Shown one piece after another: positions 1-8,922 of a DNA stretch of 64,000 nt. Source of the DNA: CAVSUZ01 sp963834715 (GTDB lineage: Bacteria; Pseudomonadota; Alphaproteobacteria; Acetobacterales; Acetobacteraceae). The notes below the pieces were generated by a model. It saw only the letters and a program-made list of their open reading frames with translations, ran no database searches and was not told the origin of the DNA. The number at the start of each line of letters is the position of its first letter. Positions within the stretch are counted from its first letter, which is position 1. The stretch spans positions 765,220-829,219 of the forward strand of contig CAWIDE010000022.1 of the NCBI GenBank assembly GCA_963834715.1. The letters run 5' to 3'. A program made the translations under genes and the position numbers.

Positions 1-497
1 CCGCTGCCGCTCCCGCGCCCGCCGACGACGCTCCCGCGTTGTGACCGTGCTTCCACGGGTTATGAGTAGTCCCGGTGAGCGGCGAGCGGCTCACTCCTGT
101 CCAGCCGAACTCCGACGTCGTGGTCTTCCCCAGGATGATCGCGCCCTTATCCTTAAGCCGCGGCACGATCGGCGTGTCTTCGTCCGGCTGATGCCCCTTA
201 AAGATCAAACTGCCCATCTGCGTGGGCATGTCCTTGGTAATCGCCAGGTCCTTGATGCTGACCGGAACTCCGTGCAGCGGCCCGATTGGCTCGGCCTTCA
301 TCAGCGCCGCCTCAGCTTGCCTGGCCGCATCCATCGCCTGATCCGCGGCCAGATAAGCGAACGCATTCACCTTCGGCTCGAGCGCCTCGATCCGCTCCAA
401 CAGTCCCCGCATCACCTCCACCGGGGAGATCCGCTTGGTCCGAAATCAGCTCCGCAAGCTGCGTGGCTGGCGTGAAACCGAGGTCCTCGTTGATCAT
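1..497 (-). pseudogene. Amidase (amidase-signature family), 5' part, frameshifted
   Basis: The minus strand starts at an ATG (497) and reads MINEDLGFTPATQLAELI, then one extra base in the AAA at 443-445 shifts the frame. The next frame reads straight through to the window edge with the conserved amidase N-terminus: SPVEVMRGLLERIEALEPKV, HGVPVSIKDLA (the catalytic Lys region), KTTTSEFGW and the start of the Gly/Ser-rich signature HNAGASSAGAG. Family members hydrolyse amides with a Ser-Ser-Lys triad. The gene is also cut off by the window edge, so only about 165 residues are visible. The single-base insertion means it is a pseudogene or carries a sequence error; the family call itself is secure. 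Confidence 0.8.
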
Positions 498-587
498 GAA
501 GTATTCCCCGACTTATCAGTAGCCGCCCTTGAGCTTGTAGCGGCTGCGGCCACTCTGTGAAGCATCTTGCCGTTCCCTAAGAGAATC

Positions 588-613
588 GCTATCATCCGAT
601 GCTATCATCTGAC
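588..613. promoter_or_regulatory. Tandem 13-bp repeats upstream of the toxin-antitoxin operon
   Basis: Two adjacent copies of GCTATCATC(C/T)GA(T/C) occupy 588-600 and 601-613, ending 14 bp before the antitoxin ATG. Each contains a TATCAT -10-like hexamer. VapB-type antitoxins usually autorepress by binding paired sites over their own promoter, so these are candidate operator half-sites. The repeat is seen; the role is inferred. Confidence 0.45.
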
Positions 614-627
614 AGGTGAGGCGAAAA

Positions 628-867
628 ATGGCTACCCTGTTGGTTCGCGACCTTGATGAGGAGCTGATCACGTCATTGAAGCGGCAGGCGCGGGCGCATG
701 GGCGCTCGGCGGAGGCGGAGCACCGGGCAATTCTGGAAGCCGCGCTGCGCCCACGCGGCGAGACCTTTATCGAGCGGGCCCGCCGGCTCCAGCAAGAGAC
801 CGCGGGCACGCCGCAGACGGACAGCACCGACCTGATCCGGGCAGATCGCGACCGGACGCAGCGATAG
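628..867 (+). CDS. Ribbon-helix-helix antitoxin (FitA/VapB-like)
   Basis: A 79-residue protein starting MATLLVRDLDEELITSLKRQ, the pattern of FitA/Arc-type RHH antitoxins: a short beta strand (TLLVRDL), then two helices with the conserved GRSAEAEHRAIL segment. The charged C-terminus (from about residue 50) would wrap the toxin. The ATG at 628 is preferred over an in-frame GTG at 616 because homologues begin at this point. The toxin gene begins 5 bp after the stop, as in a two-gene operon. The expected role is to neutralise the PIN toxin and repress the operon with it. Confidence 0.85.
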   Translation: MATLLVRDLDEELITSLKRQARAHGRSAEAEHRAILEAALRPRGETFIERARRLQQETAGTPQTDSTDLIRADRDRTQR

Positions 868-872
868 CGCGG

Positions 873-1283
873 ATGCGAGGCGCGGTCATTGACGCCTCTG
901 TCGCGGTCAAGTGGACCGTAACAGAAGAGCTGGCAGACGCAGCCCTACGGGTGCTGCAAACCTGCGAGAAAATGGTCGCCCCCGCGCATTGGCTGGCCGA
1001 GGCAACGAACGCAATCTGGGCCAAATGCCGGCGGGGCGATCTGTCACAGGCCCAGAGCGAGGAGCGTGTGACGACCCTGGCCGCGGCTCCGGTCGCGGCT
1101 TTACCGCTGGACCGGCTCCTCCATGCGGCTTTTGCAATCGCCGTCCAAGCCGGCATCACCGTTTATGATGCGCTGTACATTGCGGCCGCGATTGACGCCA
1201 AGTTGCCGCTGATCACGGCGGATCGCCGTCTTTACGATACCGCACGTCGCGTCAGCAGCGCCACTTGGCTGGCGGATCTGTAA
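873..1283 (+). CDS. PIN-domain ribonuclease toxin (VapC-like)
   Basis: A 136-residue PIN-domain protein. The acidic metal-binding residues expected for VapC are visible: Asp in VIDASVAVKW (about residue 7), Glu in LAEATNAIW (about 43), Asp in TVYDALYIAAA (about 99) and Asp in LITADRRL (about 117). VapC toxins are Mg-dependent RNases that cut tRNA or rRNA; this one's target is unknown. It lies 5 bp downstream of the RHH antitoxin gene on the same strand. Length is normal and there is no sign of decay, so the pair looks functional. Confidence 0.9.
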   Translation: MRGAVIDASVAVKWTVTEELADAALRVLQTCEKMVAPAHWLAEATNAIWAKCRRGDLSQAQSEERVTTLAAAPVAALPLDRLLHAAFAIAVQAGITVYDALYIAAAIDAKLPLITADRRLYDTARRVSSATWLADL

Positions 1284-1451
1284 ACACCCGCTCAGCCCGA
1301 ATAAAACGTCTCAATAGCTACCGCGATGCCCAGCGGATTTAGCTCCAGAGTGCTGCCGGACCCTCGTCTCAATCCGCTCACCGTCCCGGCGATGATGGAT
1401 CACCTGTTGTCGGCGAGCGCGCACGATTAGCTAGTCTAGTGCTGGACTTGT

Positions 1452-3272
1452 TCAGTTCCCCAACCGCTGACGTGCACGCTGCCTCTGCCACGTCTCGTAG
1501 GCCACAGTGACCTCAGCGTGCACGGAAACCTCCGGCACCCCGACATCCCACCAGAATCCACCCGCCTTGGTGGTCGCCGACGGATCGGTCTCGATCACCA
1601 CCACGAACGTCCGCTCCGCCGTCTTGGCCCGCCTCAGCGCCTGCTCCAGCTCCGTAATCCCCCGAACTCGCTCCGCGATCGCCCCTAGGCTCTCGGCGTG
1701 GGCCCGGAAATCCACCCTTCCAGCATCGAGCAGGTTGTTGAACGCCGGACTGCCGCTTGCCCGTTGCAGGCGGTGAATGCAGCCGAAACCGCCGTTGTCC
1801 AACAGCACGATCACCAGCTTCTTCCCCATCCCGACCGAGGTCGCGATCTCGGAATTCAGCATCAGGTAACTGCCGTCCCCCACCATCACGACGACCTCGG
1901 CCTGTGGCCGCGCCAGCTTCACTCCCAGCCCGCCGGCAATCTCGTATCCCATGCACGAATATCCGTATTCCAGGTGGTATGAGCCAGGCGTATTGGGCCG
2001 CCACAGCTTGTGCAGCTCGGCCGGCAGGCTGCCGGCCGCGCACACCACCACCGCATCGCCCCCCATGGCCCGCTGCACCGCGCCGATCACCTGTGCGTCG
2101 CTTGGCACGGGCCGGTTGTCCGCCACTGTCGCCATATCGGCGTCCACCTGCCAAGCCGCGAGCGCCTCCTGCGTCGTGTCGGTCCATGCCGAGGGCGCAC
2201 GAAAATCCCCAAGCGCTGCGGAGAGTGCCGCAAGCCCCGCCCGGGCATCCGCTACCAGCGGCAAAGCGGCCCGCTTCGTCGCATCCAGCGGCTGTACATT
2301 CAACCCGACGATCCGCGCCTCCGGCGGTAGTAAGGCCCACGATCCGGTGGTGAAGTCAGCCAACCGGGTTCCCACCGCCAGCACCACATCGGCTTCCCCG
2401 GCCAGTCTGTTGGCGGCGCCTGTTCCCGTCACACCCACCGCTCCAAGATTCATCGGATTATCTGCTGGCAGCGCGCTCTTTCCCGCCTGGGTCTCGCACA
2501 CCGGAATGCCGTGCCGCTCCGCAAAGCTCCGGAGCTCGTCGAACGCCCCGCTATAATGCACACCGCCGCCCGCGATCATTATCGGCCGGCGTGCCGCTCG
2601 GATCGCCACCGCCGCTGCCGCCAGCTCATGCTCATCCGGACGCGGCCGGCGTGGCACCCACATCCGCGGCGCAAAGAACGCCTCCGGATAATCGAATGCC
2701 TCAGCCTGCACGTCCTGGGCCAGCCCAAGCGTAACCGGGCCGCACAGCGCCGGATCGGTCAGCACCGTGAGTGCCCGGGGCAATGAGTCCAGGATCTGTT
2801 CCGGCCGGGTAATCCGGTCGAAAAACCTGCTCACAGGTCGGAAGCAATCGTTGGCCGAAACTGTGGCGTCCGAGAAATCCTCGACCTGCTGCAACACCGG
2901 GTCCGGCCGGCGCGTAGCGAATACATCGCCCGGCAGCAGCAGCACCGGGAGCCGGTTCACATGCGCCAGTGCCGCCGCGGTCACCATGTTGGTTGCCCCG
3001 GGACCGATCGAGGTGGTGCATACCATCATTCGCCGCCGCCGGCACGCCTTGGCGAAGGCAATCGCCGCGTGCGCCATCGCCTGTTCGTTGTGCGCTCGGT
3101 AGGTCGGCAGTTCTGCGCCCGCCAGCGCCTCGCCCAGCCCGGCCACGTTGCCATGGCCGAAGATCGCCCAAACTCCGGCAAACAGCGCCACCTCGCGCCC
3201 TTCATACTTTGTCCGCTGCGCCGCCAGGAACCGAACCAGCGCCTGTGCCATGGTCAAACGGATCGTCCCCAT
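1452..3272 (-). CDS. iolD: 3D-(3,5/4)-trihydroxycyclohexane-1,2-dione acylhydrolase
   Basis: A 606-residue thiamine-diphosphate enzyme of the acetolactate-synthase fold, assigned to IolD, which opens the ring of trihydroxycyclohexanedione in myo-inositol breakdown. The start MGTIRLTMAQALVRFL is typical of IolD and is preceded by GGAAGGGG; an upstream ATG at 3776 would overlap the divergent iolG and is rejected. The N-terminal domain carries the cofactor-activating Glu in YRAHNEQAMAHAA. The C-terminal ThDP motif is GDGSYLMLNSEIATS, the expected GDG with the downstream Asn. The divergent iolG gene starts 70 bp away, so the shared intergenic region probably holds both promoters. Another acetolactate-synthase-like decarboxylase is the alternative, less likely given iolG. 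Confidence 0.88.
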   Translation of the reverse strand: MGTIRLTMAQALVRFLAAQRTKYEGREVALFAGVWAIFGHGNVAGLGEALAGAELPTYRAHNEQAMAHAAIAFAKACRRRRMMVCTTSIGPGATNMVTAAALAHVNRLPVLLLPGDVFATRRPDPVLQQVEDFSDATVSANDCFRPVSRFFDRITRPEQILDSLPRALTVLTDPALCGPVTLGLAQDVQAEAFDYPEAFFAPRMWVPRRPRPDEHELAAAAVAIRAARRPIMIAGGGVHYSGAFDELRSFAERHGIPVCETQAGKSALPADNPMNLGAVGVTGTGAANRLAGEADVVLAVGTRLADFTTGSWALLPPEARIVGLNVQPLDATKRAALPLVADARAGLAALSAALGDFRAPSAWTDTTQEALAAWQVDADMATVADNRPVPSDAQVIGAVQRAMGGDAVVVCAAGSLPAELHKLWRPNTPGSYHLEYGYSCMGYEIAGGLGVKLARPQAEVVVMVGDGSYLMLNSEIATSVGMGKKLVIVLLDNGGFGCIHRLQRASGSPAFNNLLDAGRVDFRAHAESLGAIAERVRGITELEQALRRAKTAERTFVVVIETDPSATTKAGGFWWDVGVPEVSVHAEVTVAYETWQRQRARQRLGN

Positions 3273-3342
3273 CCCCTTCCTCCCGCTCTCTTCGCGGATG
3301 GTATAGACCCGTTCCGCATCATTCGATGAGGGGAGGGTCAGC

Positions 3343-4329
3343 ATGATTTCCATCGCGGTACTGGGCGCAGGCCGGATTGGGCAAATCCATGCGCGTAATG
3401 TCGCCTCGCACCCGCGCGCGCGACTGGCCGGGGTGATGGACGCAAACTCGCAGGCGGCCGAGAGCCTGGCGAGCGCAACCAGCTCCAAAGCTGCCGATCT
3501 GGAGCAGGCGCTTGCCGCTGACGCCGTGATGATTTGCACCCCAACTCCGACCCATGCCGATCTGATCGAGCAGGCCGCAACCCGCGGGAAAGCGGTGTTT
3601 TGCGAAAAGCCAATAGATCTTGATGCCGCGCGCGTCCGGGCCTGTCTGGATGCGGTCCGGGGCGCCGGCATCCCGCTCGTGGTCGGGTTCAACCGCCGCT
3701 TCGACCCAAGCTTCCGGGCTATGCACCAAAAGCTCCGCTCAGGCGAGATCGGCCGGCTGGAAATGCTGACCATCATCAGCCGCGACCCGTCACCCCCGCC
3801 GCCCGCCTACGTCGCCACTAGCGGCGGACTGTTCCGCGATATGATGATCCACGACCTTGATATGGCAAGGTTCCTGCTGAACGAGGAACCGACCGAAGTG
3901 TACGCCATTGGTTCGGTCCTGGTGGACACAGGGATCGGCGAAGCAGGTGACGTGGATACCGCCGCGGTGCTGCTGCGCAACGCCAGTGGCGCCATTGCGC
4001 AGATCGCCAACTCCCGCCGCGCGACGTACGGGTACGACCAGCGGATCGAGGCGCACGGCGAGCGTGGCATGCTGCGGGCCGGAAACATGACCGCCACCAC
4101 TCTGGAACACGCGTCCGCGTCCGGCTTCGTCACCGACCCCGCCCTGCCGTTCTTCCTGGAGCGTTATGGTGCTGCCTACCGTGCTGAACTCGATGCCTTT
4201 GTGGATACTATCGAGCGCGGTCGTGAGCCTTCGCCCACTGGCCGCGATGGTTTGCTCGCCCTGCTGCTCGCCGACGCCGCGACCGAATCAGCCAGGATGG
4301 GACGACCGGTCAAGCCGGCTGCGCCATAA
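3343..4329 (+). CDS. iolG: Inositol 2-dehydrogenase (Gfo/Idh/MocA family)
   Basis: A 328-residue NAD-dependent oxidoreductase. The Rossmann motif GAGRIGQIHARN is at residues 8-19. The family EKP motif with catalytic Lys is in VFCEKPIDLD, and the active-site Asp/His segment is MMIHDLDMARFLL. IolG oxidises myo-inositol to 2-keto-myo-inositol, the first step of the pathway that IolD continues. It is divergent from iolD. The last 20 bp overlap the tail of the decayed PDZ protein on the other strand. The scyllo-inositol or related sugar dehydrogenase activity common in this family cannot be excluded; the iolD neighbour supports the inositol assignment. Confidence 0.87.
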   Translation: MISIAVLGAGRIGQIHARNVASHPRARLAGVMDANSQAAESLASATSSKAADLEQALAADAVMICTPTPTHADLIEQAATRGKAVFCEKPIDLDAARVRACLDAVRGAGIPLVVGFNRRFDPSFRAMHQKLRSGEIGRLEMLTIISRDPSPPPPAYVATSGGLFRDMMIHDLDMARFLLNEEPTEVYAIGSVLVDTGIGEAGDVDTAAVLLRNASGAIAQIANSRRATYGYDQRIEAHGERGMLRAGNMTATTLEHASASGFVTDPALPFFLERYGAAYRAELDAFVDTIERGREPSPTGRDGLLALLLADAATESARMGRPVKPAAP

Positions 4330-5178
4330 CCGTGAGGGCCGTTGTCACAACCCGCCCATTCCGGAGGAATGATACCTTCACCGCATGCCCGATCCGGTGC
4401 GCGCCGACCACTGCTCGCAAAGTGCCATGCCCGTTCAGGCACCTGCCATCCATTGCCAGCAATATATCGCCGTCCCTTAAGCCCGCACGCTCAGCAGGCC
4501 CGCCAGGCTGAAATCCTCACCACCAGCCTTCCCGTGCTCTGCTGGGCGGCTACCCGCATTTGCGGCACGAGAGTCACTGGCCGCAGCGAAGCCCCGATCC
4601 AGCCACGGCGCTCCGGCTCTTGGCCGACATTGCCGAATGCCTGGGCAATCGCAGCACATGGCACGATCCGGGGTGCACCGTCCGGGTCCGATCCGCACAG
4701 TCCGACCAGCGCTCCGTCGCTGTTCAGAACCGGGCCCCCTAGTGGGAGATAACCGGGGGGGGCATCCAGCCGCAAATCGTCCTCGCGCACAACGCTCAAC
4801 CGCCCTGTCGGTATGAAGCCTGCGCCGGCCGCCGTGACCAGTACCTACTTCCCCGGCCGTCGGCACGGTCGACTGCACGACGGCGATTTCCGGCGCGCCG
4901 CCGACCAGGCGAAGGAACGCGATATTCAGCGATGGGACACGCCGAAGCGCATGCGCCGCCAGAACGTCGGACGCTGCTACCGTCGCCACGTAGGCCAGCT
5001 CGATCGGCAGCGCATCATTGATCGTGACGAGCACCTGCGGCCGCCATAACAGGGCGCTAATCCACTCGCCGGAAGCTACACGGATCCCGGCGAGAATGGA
5101 CATCGCCCGAACGAGATGCCGTTCGAGCGAGACGGTCTCGGCCAAAGGTAAACAAGAGATTAACGCCGCTTGGGTCAC
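4310..5178 (-). pseudogene. S1C (DegP-like) protease with PDZ domain, two frameshifts, catalytic residues missing
   Basis: Three minus-strand frames join into one trypsin-like plus PDZ protein of about 290 residues. Frame 1 (from 5178) reads to about 4845; one extra base moves to the frame reading VLVTAAGAGFIPTGRLSVV through GGPVLNSDGALVGLCG; a second extra base near 4509 moves to the PDZ frame GGPAERAGLRDGDILLAMDG, ending at 4310. In DegP-type proteases the nucleophile sits in GNSGGP; here the segment is YLPLGGP, so the serine is absent, and the usual histidine region (TNAHV) reads TINDA. It therefore looks like an inactive family member that has also lost its reading frame, or an inactive member with sequencing errors. 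Confidence 0.65.
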
Positions 5179-5278
5179 AATGTAATGTAAATGAACCTGA
5201 CGCGAACCACAAGGCGCCGGAGGATGCGTGTGCGCCCAGGCACGCTTATTGTGGCGGCATTGTCAAAAGGGGGCTGCC

Positions 5279-5971
5279 ATGGAACCTCACCTGGGCCTGA
5301 TTGTCGGTGCCGGAAGCGGACTATCCGCCTCGCTGGCCCGCCGCTTCGCGCGGGCAAACATGCAGGTTGCCCTGGCGTCGCGAAACCCCGACCGGCTCGC
5401 CAGACTTTGCGCCCAGACCGGCGCCGCTGCGTTCGCCTGTGAGGCAAGCGAGCCCGAGGAAGTCGGTGGCCTGTTCGATGCCGTGGTCGCTTCCCTGGGA
5501 GAGCCGGATGTCGTCGTTTACAACGCCTCCGGCCGGCTGCGTGGGTGCCTGACCACTCTGGTGCCCGAGGAGGTGGCGCAGGCTCTTGCCGTTTCGGCTT
5601 ATGGCGGGTTCCTGGTGGGCCAGCAGGCGGCCAGGCTGATGATCCCGAAGCAGAAGGGGGCGATCCTGTTCACCGGCGCCTCGGCCTCGGTAAAGGGCTA
5701 TGCGGAATCGGCTCCCTTCGCGATGGGGAAATTCGCGCTGCGAGGGCTGGCGCAGAGCATGGCCCGCGAGCTGGCGCCGCAGCGCATCCATGTCGCGCAT
5801 TTCGTCATCGACGGGGTCATCCGTAATCCGGGCCGCACAGAGCCGCCGGACGCACCGGACAGCATGCTGGATCCGGACGCCATCGCCGAAACTTATTGGC
5901 ACGTGCTGACACAGCCGCGCAGCGCCTGGACCTGGGAGGTGGAGTTGCGGCCGTGGGTGGAGCGGTTTTAG
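5279..5971 (+). CDS. SDR-family oxidoreductase with Phe in place of the catalytic Tyr
   Basis: A 230-residue short-chain dehydrogenase/reductase fold. The nucleotide-binding motif is GAGSGLSASLA near the N-terminus, the NNAG equivalent is VYNASG, and the catalytic Ser lies in LFTGASASV. The YxxxK motif reads FAMGK in SAPFAMGKFALRG: Lys is kept and Tyr is Phe. A subgroup of SDRs has this change, so it may be a real variant rather than damage, but ordinary carbonyl reduction is doubtful. The ATG at 5279 is chosen because AAAAGGGGG lies just upstream. It stands alone between the PDZ remnant and the Uma2 gene. Substrate unknown. Confidence 0.85.
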   Translation: MEPHLGLIVGAGSGLSASLARRFARANMQVALASRNPDRLARLCAQTGAAAFACEASEPEEVGGLFDAVVASLGEPDVVVYNASGRLRGCLTTLVPEEVAQALAVSAYGGFLVGQQAARLMIPKQKGAILFTGASASVKGYAESAPFAMGKFALRGLAQSMARELAPQRIHVAHFVIDGVIRNPGRTEPPDAPDSMLDPDAIAETYWHVLTQPRSAWTWEVELRPWVERF

Positions 5972-6044
5972 GCCAAACGGCTCTTGCCTTGCGCTAATCG
6001 CGCGGCGGCCGCTACGGTTCTCCAACCGCACACCGGAGGTCCAC

Positions 6045-6635
6045 ATGGAGGATAGCGGTTCGACCCTGCTGGCTCGCTACCCTGCGGTCCCCCGGAGGCT
6101 GCTTACGGTCGATGACTATCACCGGATGGGTGAGGCAGGGATTCTGTCAGAAGACGATCGGGTGGAGCTGATTGAGGGGGAGCTGGTCGAAATGGCGCCG
6201 ATCGGCAGCGAACATGTAGCTTCCGTGGGCGCGCTCACGCATCTACTTGTGTTGGCGCTTGGGGAACGGGGCATCGTGTTCCCCCAGAGCCCTGTGCGGC
6301 TGGACGCGCACAACGAACCGCAGGCTGATTTCGTGGTCGCCAAGCCGCCGCGGCATCGCTACCGATCGGAACTGCCAACTCCAGAGGACATACTGCTGAT
6401 TGTTGAGGTCTCGGCCAGTAGCTTGGGCTACGACCGCGGCGTGAAACTGGCGCTTTACGCGCGCCACGCCATTCCGGAGGTGTGGGTCGTCAACCTCGCT
6501 GCCCAAGAGGTCGAAGTGTTCAGGAAGCCAGCGGGTGACCAGTACGGGTCGACCTCTCGCGTCGGTCGCTCCGGGTTCCTCGAAATCGAAGCGCTTCCCG
6601 GAGTTCGCATCGCTGCTGATCCGATCTTCGGCTGA
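6045..6635 (+). CDS. Uma2-family (DUF820) predicted restriction-like endonuclease
   Basis: A 196-residue protein with the PD-(D/E)XK-like core of the Uma2 family: DDRVELIEGELVEMAPIG (about residues 40-57), the acidic PQADFVV (about 95), IVEVSASSLGYDRGVKLALYA (E and K of the core, about 121-140) and IPEVWVVNL. Uma2 proteins are widespread in cyanobacteria and alphaproteobacteria; nuclease activity is predicted from the fold and the biological role is not established. GGAGG lies 8 bp before the ATG. The LysE-type gene follows 22 bp downstream on the same strand, but shared function is not implied. Confidence 0.85.
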   Translation: MEDSGSTLLARYPAVPRRLLTVDDYHRMGEAGILSEDDRVELIEGELVEMAPIGSEHVASVGALTHLLVLALGERGIVFPQSPVRLDAHNEPQADFVVAKPPRHRYRSELPTPEDILLIVEVSASSLGYDRGVKLALYARHAIPEVWVVNLAAQEVEVFRKPAGDQYGSTSRVGRSGFLEIEALPGVRIAADPIFG

Positions 6636-6657
6636 AGCCGGCCATGAGGGAAACGCG

Positions 6658-7287
6658 ATGAACCCCAACCTCTTTGCGGCCTTCCTCCTGGCCGTGACAA
6701 TTCTGATCCTGATGCCCGGACCGATCGTCACCCTAGTCATTGCTAACAGCCTTAGCCGCGGCACGCGCATCGGGCTTGCAACCGTTGCCGGCGCGAGCAT
6801 CGGCAACGCGCTCCTGATCACCGCCGGGGCGGTCGGCCTCTCCACGCTGTTTGCGCTGCTCTCCCAGGTGTTCGAAGTGGTTCGCTGGCTGGGCGCGGCT
6901 TACCTGATCTGGCTGGGCCTGCGAGCCTGGCGCTCGCGCTCCGGCCCCAGTGACACCACCCTTGCTGCCGCCGCGCCGCACGGGCCACGTGCCGTGTTCC
7001 TGCAAGGTTTGCTAATCGCGATCACTAACCCGAAGACGATCCTGTTCTATATCGCCTTCTTCCCGCAGTTCATCGATCCACACCTGTCACCCGGCCCGCA
7101 GCTCGCGGCCATGAGCGTTGCGATGCTGCTGATCGCCATGGTCTTTGACAGCATGTACGCACTGCTGGCGGGGCGCGTACGCGGCTGGTTCACCGATCCG
7201 CGGCGCCGGGGTTTGCAGACACGCATCACCGGGTCGTTGTTGATCGGCACCGGCTGTGGCCTGTTGCTCGCGCGGCGGGGGAGCTGA
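6658..7287 (+). CDS. LysE/RhtB-family amino-acid exporter
   Basis: A 209-residue inner-membrane protein of the LysE family. It opens MNPNLFAAFLLAVTILILMP with the signature GPIVTLVIANSLSRGTRIGL, then shows about five to six hydrophobic segments, and the second conserved block GLLIAITNPKTILFYIAFFPQF. Family members export amino acids or related metabolites. The ATG at 6658 is chosen because it matches the family start and has GAGGGAAACG upstream; an in-frame upstream start at 6535 would run through the end of the Uma2 gene. Substrate cannot be told from sequence. Confidence 0.88.
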   Translation: MNPNLFAAFLLAVTILILMPGPIVTLVIANSLSRGTRIGLATVAGASIGNALLITAGAVGLSTLFALLSQVFEVVRWLGAAYLIWLGLRAWRSRSGPSDTTLAAAAPHGPRAVFLQGLLIAITNPKTILFYIAFFPQFIDPHLSPGPQLAAMSVAMLLIAMVFDSMYALLAGRVRGWFTDPRRRGLQTRITGSLLIGTGCGLLLARRGS

Positions 7288-7536
7288 TTCCCAGGCACCC
7301 TAAACCGACGGCCCATCAATCAGGGCACTTAGGTGTTCTTGGCATAGGTGATGCTTGGGCGCTTCATGTGTCCAAGGCCCTTCAAGCCAGGAAGGCAGCG
7401 TCGGCGTTTACCAGTCCCCCGAACTCCCCAACTTCTCCCCCGCTAACCGCTCCGCCAGTCTTGCCATCTGCGTGTGGTCCGCCTGTCCTGCGAACATCGC
7501 CACCGAAGCCGCCACCATCTCTTTGCAATTTTATAC

Positions 7537-7591
7537 CAGCCGGAGTTCGCTCGAGGACATCTTCGTGGATCTGGCGGAGGGACAGGCGTGA
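7537..7591 (+). pseudogene. ABC transporter ATPase, C-terminal scrap
   Basis: Only the last residues remain: SSLEDIFVDLAEGQA followed by TGA. This matches the tail of DrrA/ABC-2-type ATPases, where SLEDVF-L is conserved. No Walker motifs occur upstream; 7288-7536 shows nothing recognisable. The stop overlaps the GTG start of the permease scrap (GTGA), the usual coupling in these operons. Confidence 0.5.
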
Positions 7592-7737
7592 GCGGATTAA
7601 ACCTTCCCGGAATTTGGGCGATCTACCGTACCGAGATGGCGCGAACGCGACGGACGGTATGGCGGAGCGTGGCAACCGCGTTCGTCGGCAAAAGTAAAAC
7701 CGGCTCGGACAGTCGCAAACCATTCGCCGCAGTCTAG
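7588..7737 (+). pseudogene. ABC-2 permease, N-terminal scrap
   Basis: From the GTG at 7588 the frame reads SGLNLPGIWAIYRTEMARTR then RTVWRSVATAF, the cytoplasmic start of ABC-2 exporter permeases, then degenerates after about residue 34 with no membrane segments before the stop. Together with the ATPase tail it marks a deleted two-gene exporter operon. 7738-7902 contains no gene I can recognise. Confidence 0.5.
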
Positions 7738-7902
7738 GACGATGGCCGGATGGAGTGACCGCTTCAGAGAACCGTCGCAGCTTGATTGAGCGGCGGCGAT
7801 AGGCGCTAACCCGGCCGGGCTAGACCTGCCCGGTGACGTCGACGAGCATACACCGCATGCCGTTAGCATGTCTTGCTGGAAAACGGATCGTCCGCTTTGT
7901 CG

Positions 7903-8922
7903 TCAGCCTGCGTCCAGCCGTGCCAAGAGTTTCTCTGCGCGCTCCCGTTTCTCGGGCAGCGGATCACGCTGGATGATTCGCAGGATCGCGTCCCTCGCCC
8001 TGCAATCCCCGGCTTCAGCCATTTCGAACGCCATTGCGTCACGTCGCTCGTAATGTGACCGATCCAGCGGGACGATCCTGATCGGCAGGTCCTTCCAGTA
8101 ATACTGGCCCTCATGACTCAACCAACCGGCGTAGACCTCGTCCCAAGAGCCGCAGCCGGCGTATGGCATTAGGTTCACATCGGCCATCGGCTCGCTGAGC
8201 TTCTGGTACCGCGCATCAAACGACATCCGGATAGACCGAGTCCGGTTCGGCAGCGCCTTGTGCACCGTCACGTCCTGGAAGATCAGAGCATCGCCCGCCT
8301 CGAAGTCGCCTGTGACCCAGGTGCCCGGGATCGGCACGGCGATATCCATGCCTCCCGCACCCGAACCAACCTTGGTTGGCAGAATGCCCGTGGTGTGGGA
8401 CCCCGCCGCGACGGCCAGAGTACCCATCTCGCGTGGGCAATCCCCCAGAGGCATCCACATCGCGTAGCTGGTCGCGCCGCCGATGTGGACGCGATCCTGA
8501 TGAATGCCGGTGGTGAAGTCGAAACTATCTGACTGAGGAAAAATGTTGCGTTGAACAAACATCGGATGCGCCAGCGCGCGCTCACCGAAAATCCGGCCGA
8601 ACAGCGTAATCACCCGCGGATCGATACGCAGGCGATGCAGCGTCTCGTCCGACCAGAGGCCGCGAAACACGGACATATAGCGCGGCTCAAGGTCCTTGCA
8701 GGCGGCGGCGGAATCGGCGATGCCGCCGGCGACCGGCGAGTCCGGGGCCAGCCACCCGCCCTTCGTCGCCTTATTCAGAAGCCGGGCACGCACATCAAGG
8801 ATCGCCTCTCGTGGCAACAGGCCGCGCAGGAACAGATAACCGTCCTCAGCCAGTCGGGCCCGCAGAGTTTCCCCATCGTTCAGGTGTTCGGTCGAATCCC
8901 TGAAAGGTTCGTACTGGAGCAT
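7903..8922 (-). CDS. Phytanoyl-CoA dioxygenase (PhyH) family protein
   Basis: A 339-residue Fe(II)/2-oxoglutarate-dependent oxygenase. The facial triad HxD...H is visible: HQD in TTGIHQDRVHIGG (about residues 140-145) and the distal His in FQDVTVHKALPN (about 218), with the 2-oxoglutarate-binding Arg a few residues later (NRTRSIRMSFD). The N-terminus EDGYLFLRGLLPREAILDVR is typical of PhyH. These enzymes hydroxylate small molecules; the substrate here is unknown. Length is normal, no break. It stands alone on the minus strand. Confidence 0.87.
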   Translation of the reverse strand: MLQYEPFRDSTEHLNDGETLRARLAEDGYLFLRGLLPREAILDVRARLLNKATKGGWLAPDSPVAGGIADSAAACKDLEPRYMSVFRGLWSDETLHRLRIDPRVITLFGRIFGERALAHPMFVQRNIFPQSDSFDFTTGIHQDRVHIGGATSYAMWMPLGDCPREMGTLAVAAGSHTTGILPTKVGSGAGGMDIAVPIPGTWVTGDFEAGDALIFQDVTVHKALPNRTRSIRMSFDARYQKLSEPMADVNLMPYAGCGSWDEVYAGWLSHEGQYYWKDLPIRIVPLDRSHYERRDAMAFEMAEAGDCRARDAILRIIQRDPLPEKRERAEKLLARLDAG

